From UMGS1124 sp964417835 (GTDB taxonomy: Bacteria; Bacillota_I; Bacilli_A; RF39; UBA660), in assembly GCA_964417835.1 (NCBI GenBank), contig CAYQJD010000012.1, positions 1-24,430 of the forward strand: 24,430 nt of DNA, read 5' to 3'. The position numbers and the translations under genes were made by a program. This document shows positions 7,343-14,727 of the stretch, one piece after another; positions within the stretch are counted from its first letter, which is position 1; every line of letters begins with the position of its first letter. The notes under the pieces were generated by a model that saw nothing but the letters and a program-made list of their open reading frames with translations, ran no database searches and was not told where the DNA came from.

Positions 7343-8257
7343 ATGTTTGAAACAAATAAAAATAAGATTATTTTTGGTTGTAAAGCAGTTGGAGAAGAGA
7401 TTTTAGAATATCCTTCTGTTATAAATTCCGTTGATTATTTAAATAATCAACGATTTGAAAAAACTTTAAGTTATCCTGTTATTACAACGGATATAAAAAA
7501 TAGTGCAGATATATTAATACAAAAATTATTTCCAAATTTAGATAGAAATGTATTATGTTGTAATTTTGAAACTTTTAATGAATCAGTGAAAAGAAATTAT
7601 ACACCTTTTTTACACAAGGTATGCAAGTGTAAAAAAGATTATTTAGATATAAATGTTAGACCATTGGAGGAATTATTTCCTAATCCAATAGATATAAATG
7701 GGATTACTTTAGTTGCAGATTTATCACGAAAATTATCAGTTATATCAATTAATAAAAATTTTAGAATCTTTTTAGGAATAGGTGTTAGTTATAAAACAAA
7801 CTTTAGTGATTTTCAAGTATATTCACATGAACTAGGACATGTATTTACATCAAGAAATAGTTATTATACAGATTTATTAGTTTATAATGAAGCTATGAGT
7901 ATATTTTTAGAAAAACTATTTATGTATGAAATTGACAAATCTGAGTTATCATTAAATATTGGACAAAGTTTAATTTATGTGAACCAGAAAGAGCTCATTA
8001 ATCGTACTAAAATATTTAAAGGTGATAAATATATATTTTATTCTACTTATATTATTTCTAATTTTGTTGCTGAAATATTATTTTGTAGATATTATGAAGG
8101 TAATATAAGTGAGAAAAAAGAAATATTAAAATATGTAGAAAAGGTATTTAATGGATATATAACACTAGATAAGATGTTAGATGACTTGAATATTGATTTA
8201 AGAAGCTACGAAGTTTTATATGCAACTAAAAATGCAGTTAAAAGATTAAAAAGATAA
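7343..8257 (+). CDS. zinc-metallopeptidase-like protein of unknown family (HELGH)
   Basis: A 304-residue protein not recognised as a named family. It has a zincin motif, YSHELGHVF (His162, Glu163, His166), and 17 residues after the second His an acidic residue in YNEAMSIFLE (Glu183) that could be the third zinc ligand, as in gluzincins. The following helical C-terminus with a YSTYIISNFVAEI stretch is loosely reminiscent of M3 oligoendopeptidases, but it is about half their size and I would not assign it there. No signal peptide or membrane segment is seen, so it is probably cytoplasmic. It has its own promoter. Its last 20 bases overlap a transposase remnant on the other strand. Confidence 0.55.
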   Translation: MFETNKNKIIFGCKAVGEEILEYPSVINSVDYLNNQRFEKTLSYPVITTDIKNSADILIQKLFPNLDRNVLCCNFETFNESVKRNYTPFLHKVCKCKKDYLDINVRPLEELFPNPIDINGITLVADLSRKLSVISINKNFRIFLGIGVSYKTNFSDFQVYSHELGHVFTSRNSYYTDLLVYNEAMSIFLEKLFMYEIDKSELSLNIGQSLIYVNQKELINRTKIFKGDKYIFYSTYIISNFVAEILFCRYYEGNISEKKEILKYVEKVFNGYITLDKMLDDLNIDLRSYEVLYATKNAVKRLKR

Positions 8258-8507
8258 AAGAAAGTGTGTATTCTTTATAGTTTTTAATAAATTCAAGTTC
8301 TTTGCTAGAGGGAGAATTATTAGATGGCTTATTAGTTAATCCATGAACTAAAATAGAATCTAACTTCTTTTCTTTTAATTGATTTAAAAATCTAACAATC
8401 TGAAGTTTTTTATAACTTGTTAGTGTAGCAATTTGAGAATAGGAATAATTATTTAAACCATTAATTTTATCTTGAACAAGTTTTAATGCATATTCTTTAT
8501 TATGCAT
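8238..8507 (-). pseudogene. truncated transposase N-terminus (helix-turn-helix part)
   Basis: An 89-codon frame starting MHNKEYALKLVQDKINGL with a helix-turn-helix-like segment (YSQIATLTSYKKLQIVRFLN) and a linker, LVHGLTNKPSN. This order recalls the N-terminus of ISNCY/IS1202-type transposases (repeat-resolving HTH, then 'hGnrgkkP'), whose catalytic DDE domain should follow. Here the frame runs at about 8258 into the antisense of the neighbouring gene's 3' end and stops after a meaningless tail, SFIFLIF. The catalytic part is gone, so this is a remnant cut by rearrangement. It may be silent, although a TATAAT-like box lies upstream on the minus strand. Confidence 0.55.
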
Positions 8508-8593
8508 ATAAAAATATCTTCTTTCTATGAGATATTATACTATATATAATCGGTATCATTTAAAAAAAGGATTAACATTTGTATATTAAGAAA

Positions 8594-8622
8594 TAGACAA
8601 ATATTAAGTATTTTGATAAAAT
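8594..8622 (+). promoter_or_regulatory. promoter of the suf operon
   Basis: TAGACA (8594-8599), 17-bp spacer, TAAAAT (8617-8622). The sufC ribosome binding site GGTGAG (8629-8634) sits right behind it, so the 5' untranslated region is only about 10 nt. No obvious Fe-S regulator palindrome is visible. Confidence 0.55.
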
Positions 8623-8639
8623 GTATTCGGTGAGATATA

Positions 8640-9395
8640 ATGTTAGAAATAAAAGATTTAACGGTATCAGTATCTGATAAAACTATATTAAAAGATTTTA
8701 ATTTAAAAATAAATAAAAATGAAATACATACTTTAATGGGATTAAATGGAACTGGTAAAAGTACTATATGTAAAGTTTTAATGGGAGATGAAAATTATAA
8801 AATAGAATCTGGTTCTATTATTTATAATAATGAAGATTTATTAAAATTAGATACAACAAATAGAGCTAGAAAAGGAATTTTTTTGGTTAATCAAAACCCT
8901 ATTGAAATACCAGGTGTTAAAAATTCAGAAATGCTTAAAGTTGCTTTAGAAAGTGTTAAAGGACAACATTTAAATGTTTTTGAATTTTCTAAGCTTATGA
9001 ATAATATATGTGATAAATTAGGTATTCCTAGAAGTTTTATTCATAGAGGAATAAATGAAAATATGAGTGGTGGTGAAAGAAAGAAAAATGAGCTTATGCA
9101 TCTTTGGGTATTAGAACCCTCTTTAATATTATTAGATGAAATAGATTCAGGAGTAGATATAGATAATTTAAATAGTATAAGTGAGTCTTTAAAAGAATAT
9201 TTTGATACTCATTCTTGTTCGTTTTTAATTATTACACATCATACAAATATATTAAAAAAGCTAAGACCAAATTATGTTCATATAATAGAAAATGGAAAAA
9301 TTGTTAAATCTGGTGATTATAGTTTAGCAGAAGAAATAGAAAATAACGGATATAATAGGTCAAATAATGTAAGTGAGAATAATAAAAATGAATAA
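8640..9395 (+). CDS. sufC: Fe-S cluster assembly ATPase SufC
   Basis: The ABC-type ATPase of the SUF scaffold complex; it binds SufB/SufD and drives conformational changes during cluster assembly in the cytoplasm. At 251 residues it has the normal length. Walker A is GLNGTGKST (34-42), the signature is MSGGERKK (142-149), Walker B is LILLDEIDSGVD (162-173), and the switch His is in IITHH. No membrane domain is encoded nearby, as expected for SufC. The 3' end overlaps the start of the next gene by 8 bp, so they are translationally coupled. Confidence 0.94.
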   Translation: MLEIKDLTVSVSDKTILKDFNLKINKNEIHTLMGLNGTGKSTICKVLMGDENYKIESGSIIYNNEDLLKLDTTNRARKGIFLVNQNPIEIPGVKNSEMLKVALESVKGQHLNVFEFSKLMNNICDKLGIPRSFIHRGINENMSGGERKKNELMHLWVLEPSLILLDEIDSGVDIDNLNSISESLKEYFDTHSCSFLIITHHTNILKKLRPNYVHIIENGKIVKSGDYSLAEEIENNGYNRSNNVSENNKNE

Positions 9396-9984
9396 AATAA
9401 TATTAGATAATGAAAGTGTTATAAATTTAGATATTGTTAGTGATTCTATTTGTAATATAAATAATTTTGATGCCTTATTAGAATTAAATATAAATATTAA
9501 TGATGATAAAAAATTAATTATAAATGAATATAGTGAGATCAATGAAAAAGAATATAAAATTAATATTATACAGGGTAATAATACTGAGTTTTTATACAAT
9601 CATAGTTTTAAATCAAATAATAAATATAATTTAAAAATTAATATAAATTTAGAAGGAAATAACTCAAAGAATGTAATAAATATACATGGTTTAAATGATT
9701 CTGGAAAGAGTTATATTGATATAGATGGTAATGTTAAAAAAGATACGATTGACAATGAGCTATATGAAAATATTAAAATATTAAATGTTAATAATGGAGA
9801 AGGTATTATTTTACCTAATATGTATATAGATACCAAAAATGTTGTAGCAAATCATGCTGCATCTATCACTAGTATTGATAAAAATTATTTATTTTACTTG
9901 AATTCAAAAGGAATAGAAGATGATATAGCACAAAAAATAATTATAGATGGATTTTTAAAAAATGATGCAAGAGATAATAAATAG
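9388..9984 (+). CDS. sufD: very short SufB/SufD-family scaffold protein
   Basis: 198 residues from the ATG at 9388 (a GTG at 9373 is a less likely start). SufD and SufB are normally over 400 residues; only the beta-helix core and C-terminal helix seem to be present. The family match is the C-terminal stretch TKNVVANHAAS followed by LFYLNSKGI (about 150-185), corresponding to the conserved region with the SufD His that lines the SufB-SufD interface. No catalytic Cys of the SufB type is visible: the protein has a single Cys near its N-terminus. It lies between sufC and sufS in the same transcript. No separate SufB is seen in the window, so this could be a SufD partner of a distant SufB or a minimal scaffold on its own. 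Confidence 0.75.
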   Translation: MNKIILDNESVINLDIVSDSICNINNFDALLELNININDDKKLIINEYSEINEKEYKINIIQGNNTEFLYNHSFKSNNKYNLKININLEGNNSKNVINIHGLNDSGKSYIDIDGNVKKDTIDNELYENIKILNVNNGEGIILPNMYIDTKNVVANHAASITSIDKNYLFYLNSKGIEDDIAQKIIIDGFLKNDARDNK

Positions 9985-9994
9985 GAGGTGATTT

Positions 9995-11194
9995 ATGAAA
10001 AATTATAGAATAGATTTTCCTATGTTAGATAAAGATATTATATATTTTGATAATGGTGCTACAACGTTTAAACCTAATTCTGTTATAGAAGCAATAACTG
10101 ATTATTATAGTAATTATTCTGCAAATGCACATAGAGGAGACTATACTATAAGTTATAAAGTTGACGTTGCATATGAAACTGCTAGAAAAAAAGTTGCTGA
10201 TTTTATTAATGCTGATTTTGAAGAAATTATATTTACAAGTGGAACTACTGATTCATTAAATATGATTGCTGATGGATTTTTTAAAGAGTTTTTAGAGCCT
10301 CAAGATGAAATATTAATTACTAAAAGCGAACACGCTTCAAATGTATTACCTTGGTTTAAATTAGCCAAAACTAATAATTGTATAATTAAATATATAGATT
10401 TGGACGATAATTTACATGTTTCGTTAGAAAATGTTATGAATGCAGTTACTAATAAGACTAAAGTTATTAGTATAGCAGGAATAACTAATGTGGTTGGGGA
10501 TGAAAGACCAATAGATGAAATATGTAGGTTTGCACATGCCAATAATATTTTTGTAGTTATAGATGGAGCTCAATTAGTTCCTCATAAAAAAGTTGATGTA
10601 AAAAAAAGCGATATAGATTTTTTAGCGTTTTCTGGCCACAAAATGTGTGGCCCAACTGGTATTGGAGTATTATATGGAAAAAAAGAGTTCTTGGAACAAA
10701 TTAATCCTACAAAATTAGGTGGAGGTATGAATGAATCTTTTGATAATGAAAATGAAGTATATTTAAAAGATCTTCCTACTAGATTAGAAGCAGGGACTCC
10801 TAATATAGCTGGTGCAATTGGGTTGGGTGCAGCAGTTGATTATTTATCTAAAATTGGAATGGATAATATTAATAATTATGAAAAAAAATTAAAAAGTTAT
10901 CTAATAGATAAACTTATTAAATTACCATTTATAGATATTATAAATTTAGAAAGTGATTCTGGAATTGTTTCATTTAATATTGATGGTATTTTTAGTCAAG
11001 ATGTTGCATTTTTTCTAAATAAATATAATATTTGTGTAAGAGCAGGTAATCATTGTGCGAAAATTTTAAAGAGTAAAACAGGGGTAAAAAATACTTTAAG
11101 AGTTAGTTTGTATTTTTATAATACGTTTGAAGAAATTGATAGATTTGTAGAATTAATAACTGACAAAGAAAAAATAATGAAAGAAATGATATAA
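9995..11194 (+). CDS. sufS: cysteine desulfurase SufS
   Basis: PLP-dependent enzyme that takes sulfur from cysteine and passes it to SufU. It has 399 residues, typical for the family. The PLP Lys216 is in FSGHKMCGPTG, His113 in KSEHASN stacks on PLP, and the active-site Cys354 is in RAGNHCAK. The group II features (SufS/CsdA type, short Cys loop) fit a SufU partner. A strong ribosome binding site, AGGAGGTG, precedes it. It is followed by sufU after a single base. Confidence 0.96.
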   Translation: MKNYRIDFPMLDKDIIYFDNGATTFKPNSVIEAITDYYSNYSANAHRGDYTISYKVDVAYETARKKVADFINADFEEIIFTSGTTDSLNMIADGFFKEFLEPQDEILITKSEHASNVLPWFKLAKTNNCIIKYIDLDDNLHVSLENVMNAVTNKTKVISIAGITNVVGDERPIDEICRFAHANNIFVVIDGAQLVPHKKVDVKKSDIDFLAFSGHKMCGPTGIGVLYGKKEFLEQINPTKLGGGMNESFDNENEVYLKDLPTRLEAGTPNIAGAIGLGAAVDYLSKIGMDNINNYEKKLKSYLIDKLIKLPFIDIINLESDSGIVSFNIDGIFSQDVAFFLNKYNICVRAGNHCAKILKSKTGVKNTLRVSLYFYNTFEEIDRFVELITDKEKIMKEMI

Positions 11195-11195
11195 G

Positions 11196-11618
11196 ATGGA
11201 TAGTGAAATAAAAAGAGAAATTATTTTAGATAACTATAAGTACCCTTTTAATAAAGATGGATCTGATAGTTTAGGATATGAAAAGTCAAATAGCAATAAC
11301 AGTTCTTGTATAGATAATATTGATATTTATTGTAAAGTAGAAGATAATATAATTAAAGATATTCATTTTAATGGAGAAGCTTGTGCTGTTTCTACAGCAA
11401 GTACATCTATTCTTCTAAAAAATATAATAGGGAAAACTGTTAAAGATGCTTTTAATTATATAGATAATTTTGAAAAGATGGTAAATGAAGAAGAATATGA
11501 TAAAGAAATACTAGGCGAAGGAATAGCATTTGATGAAGTATATAAGCAGCATAATAGAAAAACATGTGTAATATTACCTTATGAAGGAATAAAGAAAATA
11601 TTAAATAAATACATTTAG
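11196..11618 (+). CDS. sufU: SufU, zinc-dependent sulfur acceptor
   Basis: Accepts persulfide sulfur from SufS through ligand exchange at a zinc site; in Gram-positive bacteria it acts as a transferase rather than a scaffold. The zinc ligands are all visible: Cys38 and Asp40 in SSCIDN, Cys63 in GEACAVSTAS and Cys124 in KTCVILP. It has 140 residues, close to the usual ~145. In typical Firmicutes order sufB would come next; here murE follows after 13 bp. Confidence 0.93.
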   Translation: MDSEIKREIILDNYKYPFNKDGSDSLGYEKSNSNNSSCIDNIDIYCKVEDNIIKDIHFNGEACAVSTASTSILLKNIIGKTVKDAFNYIDNFEKMVNEEEYDKEILGEGIAFDEVYKQHNRKTCVILPYEGIKKILNKYI

Positions 11619-11631
11619 TTGGAGGGAAAAA

Positions 11632-12996
11632 ATGTTAAATATAAAAACAGATTCAAGAAAAGTTAAAGATGGAGATACTTTTGTCGCCATAAAGGGAAAT
11701 ACTGTTGATGGCCATGATTATATTGAAGAAGCCATTAAAAATGGTGCCAAAAAAATAATTGCAGAACATGGTTCTTACAGTGTTGATACAATGATTGTTG
11801 ATAATACAGAAAAATATTTGAATGAATATTTAGTAAGTAATTTTAGTGATAAATTTAATGGAATTAAATTTATTGGTATTACAGGAACGAATGGAAAAAC
11901 TACCACAGCATTTTTAACTAGCAATTTATTGACAAACTTAAAGATAAAAAATGCATATATTGGTACGATAGGATATTATATAAATAGTGAATTTATAAAA
12001 GAACTTCCCAATACAACACCAGATATTTTATTATTATATAATTTGATTTTAGAAGCTATAGAAAAAAACGTAGAAGTAATTGTTATGGAAGTTAGTAGCC
12101 ATGCACTAGATATGGGAAGAATTAATGGAATTAAGTTAGATATAGCAGGATTTACTAATTTAACTGAAGATCATTTAGATTATCATAAAACTATGGAAAA
12201 CTATTTAGAATCTAAAAAGAAAATTTTAAACTATATAAAAGATGATGGGGTAATGATTTCTAATATTGATGATCCTAAGGGCTATGAATTTGAATTTAAA
12301 AACTTCAAAACATTAGGTTTTAATGATTCAGATTATAAAATATTAGATTATGAATATACTGAATTAACTACTAAAATAAAATTTAGCTATTTAAATGAGA
12401 TTTATAGTGTTGAAACTAATTTATTAGGTAAATTTAATATTTATAATTATATCACTGCATTAGCATTTGTTAATTCTATTGGAATTGGGATTGATGAAAT
12501 TATAAATAATACTAGTAAAATATATCCGCCAAATGGAAGAAATGAAGTTATTGATGTTTTTGGAGCTAAAGCTATAATTGATTATGCACATACTCCTGAT
12601 GCTGTTGAAAAAATAATAAAGTCTACTCAAGAAATCAAAACAGGCAAAATTTTCACTATAATTGGTTGTGGTGGAGATAGGGATCCTAAAAAGAGAAGTA
12701 TAATGGGACAAATAGCAACAGAGTTATCTGATTTTGTTATTTTAACAAATGATAATCCTAGAACAGAAGATGAAAAAAATATAATGAAAGATATTGTTAG
12801 TGGAATAAATAAAGATAACTATAAAATAATATATGATAGAAAAACTGCAATTAAGGAAGGATTGGAAATGTTGAATAAAAAAGATACATTGTTAATTCTT
12901 GGCAAGGGACATGAAGATTATCAAATAATTGGACACACTAAGCATCATTTAAGTGATAAAGAAGAAGTATTAAAATATATAGATAGTAAAAAATAA
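11632..12996 (+). CDS. murE: UDP-MurNAc-tripeptide synthetase MurE (meso-DAP type)
   Basis: Adds the third amino acid to UDP-MurNAc-L-Ala-D-Glu in the cytoplasm. The ATP loop GTNGKTT is at 85-91. The substrate-specificity motif reads DNPR at 374-377, known for meso-diaminopimelate-adding enzymes, so the wall is probably DAP-type. EVSSHALD and the C-terminal GKGHEDYQ are intact. At 454 residues it is slightly short (about 490 is usual). It has a good ribosome binding site (GGAGG) and sits at the end of the suf transcript rather than in the division cluster, where murE usually follows the PBP gene. Confidence 0.95.
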   Translation: MLNIKTDSRKVKDGDTFVAIKGNTVDGHDYIEEAIKNGAKKIIAEHGSYSVDTMIVDNTEKYLNEYLVSNFSDKFNGIKFIGITGTNGKTTTAFLTSNLLTNLKIKNAYIGTIGYYINSEFIKELPNTTPDILLLYNLILEAIEKNVEVIVMEVSSHALDMGRINGIKLDIAGFTNLTEDHLDYHKTMENYLESKKKILNYIKDDGVMISNIDDPKGYEFEFKNFKTLGFNDSDYKILDYEYTELTTKIKFSYLNEIYSVETNLLGKFNIYNYITALAFVNSIGIGIDEIINNTSKIYPPNGRNEVIDVFGAKAIIDYAHTPDAVEKIIKSTQEIKTGKIFTIIGCGGDRDPKKRSIMGQIATELSDFVILTNDNPRTEDEKNIMKDIVSGINKDNYKIIYDRKTAIKEGLEMLNKKDTLLILGKGHEDYQIIGHTKHHLSDKEEVLKYIDSKK

Positions 12997-13020
12997 AAGA
13001 ATCTTAAAAATGATTCTTTT
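12995..13020. terminator. bidirectional terminator between murE and the oapA-like gene
   Basis: AAAAGAATC (12995-13003), an 8-nt loop and GATTCTTTT (13012-13020) form a perfect 9-bp stem with A and T runs on both sides, so it can work for both convergent genes. It overlaps both stop codons. Confidence 0.8.
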
Positions 13021-13528
13021 ATTTATGAAAAAAATGTATAATTTTACCTACAGCAAATACTATTTCATCACTTTTTTTAGTTGCAATAGTTTTAAAGAAA
13101 GCTTTTCCTCCAACGGTTAAAGCTGATATTAAAGAAGTTGTTAAAATTGTTGCAACTATGGCAGGTATTTTTGTAACAAGTATTAAGTATGCTGTTAAGC
13201 TAGCACCTAATGTTCCACTAATAATACCGCATATATCTCCAACTATATCATTACAAACACTAGAAACTTTAGTGCTATTTTTAAGAAGTTTTATCGAAGA
13301 AGCTGCTTCTTTGATTTTTTTTGCATTTCTTGCGTGAAAAGGCGCTTCTTTTGCAGTTAAAACAGCAACTCCTATCATATCAAATAAAATTCCAATAAAT
13401 ATTACAATTATCAAAATTATTATAAGCAATATTATATTAAAGTCTGATATAAACGAAGATAGTCCACTAAAAATTGCAGATAGAATAAAAGAAATAATGA
13501 AAACTTCTAAGATCCATTTGTTTTTCAA
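13019..13528 (-). CDS. oapA: small integral membrane protein, OapA-like (OLE RNA-associated protein A)
   Basis: 169 residues, starting at a TTG (13528) with AGGAG about 11 bases upstream. Three to four membrane segments are predicted (about 8-27, 31-55, 98-118, 123-145). Between the second and third lies a polar, basic loop with APFHARNAKKIKEA and then SVCNDIVGDICG, containing a DxxxD motif (Asp94, Asp98). The FHA-plus-DxxxD layout matches what I recall of OapA, the membrane partner of OLE RNA in Bacillus halodurans, whose conserved DxxxD is functionally important; database entries often call such proteins 'CorB-like Mg2+/Co2+ transporter'. The position directly downstream of a large structured ncRNA on the same strand fits the known ole-oapA order. 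Assignment rests on motif memory and context. Confidence 0.68.
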   Translation of the reverse strand: MKNKWILEVFIISFILSAIFSGLSSFISDFNIILLIIILIIVIFIGILFDMIGVAVLTAKEAPFHARNAKKIKEAASSIKLLKNSTKVSSVCNDIVGDICGIISGTLGASLTAYLILVTKIPAIVATILTTSLISALTVGGKAFFKTIATKKSDEIVFAVGKIIHFFHK

Positions 13529-13544
13529 AATAAACTCAACTCCT

Positions 13545-13569
13545 AAAAAAAAGTTCCGAGGAACTTTTT
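13545..13569 (-). terminator. intrinsic terminator at the 3' end of the ncRNA, just before the oapA-like RBS
   Basis: On the minus strand AAAAAGTTC, CTCG loop, GAACTTTTTTTT: a perfect 9-bp stem and a long T run (plus-strand positions 13569 to 13545). The ribosome binding site of the downstream gene begins at the next base (13544), so that gene must be reached by readthrough, by processing of a longer transcript, or from another promoter. Confidence 0.85.
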
Positions 13570-14048
13570 AAACTACTTAAAAATTGTGGTTTCTCACAAA
13601 TTAATTTTATGGCTTAGGTCGAGTTGAATTTCTCTACTTCCCACCTTAGGTTACCCATGGGCGATTTCTCTTTAAGGAAAATAACTAAATGTTACCAATT
13701 TAATTACTCGATTGCCACTTAGACCATACTTTAAACCTTGTGATGTTGACACTCTAGAGGTTTTCCCTGACACATTTAAGATAATACTTATTCGCTTTTG
13801 CAATAACGTTTTCAAAAAATATCCCACATTACCACTCACGACATGCGCTTTTATAGTACTTTTTAGTACGATGCTTCAATAAAAGGAGATAGGTTATATG
13901 CCATTATAACTTTCCTTAAATCTAAAATTATATACTCACCCTTATCTGGGCGATAAAAGCAATATATATAAAGTGCGTTTTCACACAATAAGTAGATTTT
14001 TAGCCCTACCTTCATATTATCTATGTGACTAGAATAATGCACCACATA
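13545..14048 (-). ncRNA. ole: ~500-nt structured non-coding RNA, candidate OLE RNA
   Basis: Bounded by a consensus promoter and an intrinsic terminator. The 5' end UGUGGU (14046-14041) pairs with ACCACA (13590-13585), closing the molecule as a P1 helix. Inside are several clean hairpins: AGGUAG/CUACUU, GUGUG-AAAA-CGCAC (about 13986-13973), CGCCC-AGAUAA-GGGUG, GUUAUA-AUGGCA-UAUAAC (about 13910-13893), GUACU-AAAA-AGUAC (about 13869-13856) and AGG-GAAAA-CCU. No protein explains the conserved-looking, more GC-rich segments. The gene immediately downstream looks like OapA, so OLE (ornate, large, extremophilic) RNA is the best candidate; OLE is usually about 600 nt, so this would be a short version. 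ROOL, tmRNA, RNase P RNA and 6S RNA were considered and fit less well. Confidence 0.65.
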
Positions 14049-14054
14049 TGTAGA

Positions 14055-14083
14055 ATTATAGCATATATTAAACAAAATTTCAA
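14055..14083 (-). promoter_or_regulatory. consensus extended -10 promoter of the ncRNA
   Basis: Minus strand: TTGAAA (14083-14078), exactly 17 bp, then TGC directly before TATAAT (14060-14055). Start of transcription is predicted at about 14049-14047, which places the P1 helix at the very 5' end of the RNA. This is among the strongest promoters in the window. Confidence 0.85.
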
Positions 14084-14222
14084 CCTTTTTGTTTGTTGTG
14101 AGAAACGTCTTAATTTTCATTTGAAAATTAAAGATAAATAAATTTTATTAACAGTATAGTTTATAATTATTTACATTTAGTTGTAAATTTTGAAAAAAAA
14201 TATTGATTTTTTATTTTCTTTA

Positions 14223-14251
14223 TTGTATTTTTTCTAGACTTAGTGTATTAT
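14223..14251 (+). promoter_or_regulatory. promoter of the mraZ division cluster
   Basis: TTGTAT (14223-14228), 17-bp spacer, TATTAT (14246-14251), which would start transcription near 14258, directly in front of the MraZ repeats. A second possibility, TTGATT (14203-14208) with TATTTT (14226-14231), overlaps it. Confidence 0.55.
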
Positions 14252-14286
14252 TTAGATAGACAGTGGCACATTGTGGAAGAAAGTGG
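14243..14286 (+). promoter_or_regulatory. MraZ operator: 10-bp-spaced GTGG direct repeats
   Basis: GTGG occurs at 14263-14266, 14273-14276 and 14283-14286, exactly 10 bp apart, with a degenerate GTGT in phase at 14243. MraZ is known to bind such in-phase direct repeats upstream of its own gene. The array lies between the predicted transcription start and the mraZ ribosome binding site, consistent with autorepression of the division operon. Confidence 0.8.
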
Positions 14287-14296
14287 GGGATATTTT

Positions 14297-14725
14297 ATGC
14301 TTATGGGTGAATTTCATCATAATATTGATGAGAAAAATAGACTTATTATTCCAAGTAAGTTTAGGCTTGAATTAGGTGAAAAGTTTGTTATTACTCGTGG
14401 TTTAGAAAAATGTCTCTTTGTTTATTCCTTGGTTGAATGGGAAAATATAGTAAAAAAATTAAAAACTTTACCTTTCACAAGAAAAGATTCTAGAGATTTT
14501 ACAAGATTCTTTTTATCAGGTGCTACTGAATGCGAACTTGATAAATCTAATCGAGTTAGCATTACCTCCCCACTTATTCATTATGCCGATTTGACTAAGG
14601 AATGTGTTATAATCGGTGCTAATGATCGATTAGAAATATGGGATAAAGATAAATGGGAAGAATTTTTTACAAATAATGAAGAAAATTTCGCCAATATTGC
14701 CGAAAATTTATTCGGAGGTGATTGA
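14297..14725 (+). CDS. mraZ: transcriptional regulator MraZ
   Basis: Ring-forming DNA-binding regulator at the head of the division and cell-wall cluster. From the ATG at 14297 it has 142 residues, the standard size, and starts MLMGEFHHNIDEKNR; an upstream GTG at 14243 would run through the operator and is rejected. Two SpoVT/AbrB-type halves are visible: EKNRLIIPSKFR near 13-24 and the repeat LDKSNRVSITSPL in the second half, each with the DxxNR/GR-type DNA-contact core. The ribosome binding site GGGGGA is 6 bases upstream. The 3' end contains the ribosome binding site for rsmH. Confidence 0.95.
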   Translation: MLMGEFHHNIDEKNRLIIPSKFRLELGEKFVITRGLEKCLFVYSLVEWENIVKKLKTLPFTRKDSRDFTRFFLSGATECELDKSNRVSITSPLIHYADLTKECVIIGANDRLEIWDKDKWEEFFTNNEENFANIAENLFGGD

Positions 14726-14727
14726 AT

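Noticed and set aside
13545..14048. tmRNA, RNase P RNA, 6S RNA or ROOL RNA as identity of the structured RNA
   Set aside because: No tmRNA 3' CCA/T-arm or tag frame, no RNase P core motifs such as GAGGAAAGTCC or ACAGAA, too long for 6S RNA. ROOL cannot be excluded, but the OapA-like neighbour favours OLE.
13863..14120. An 85-codon minus-strand open frame
   Set aside because: It spans the consensus promoter and the first part of the structured RNA, has no ribosome binding site, and its composition does not look like a protein; the RNA explains the region better.
14243..14296. N-terminal extension of MraZ from a GTG
   Set aside because: These codons overlap the operator repeats and promoter; the ATG at 14297 has a proper RBS and gives the standard N-terminus.
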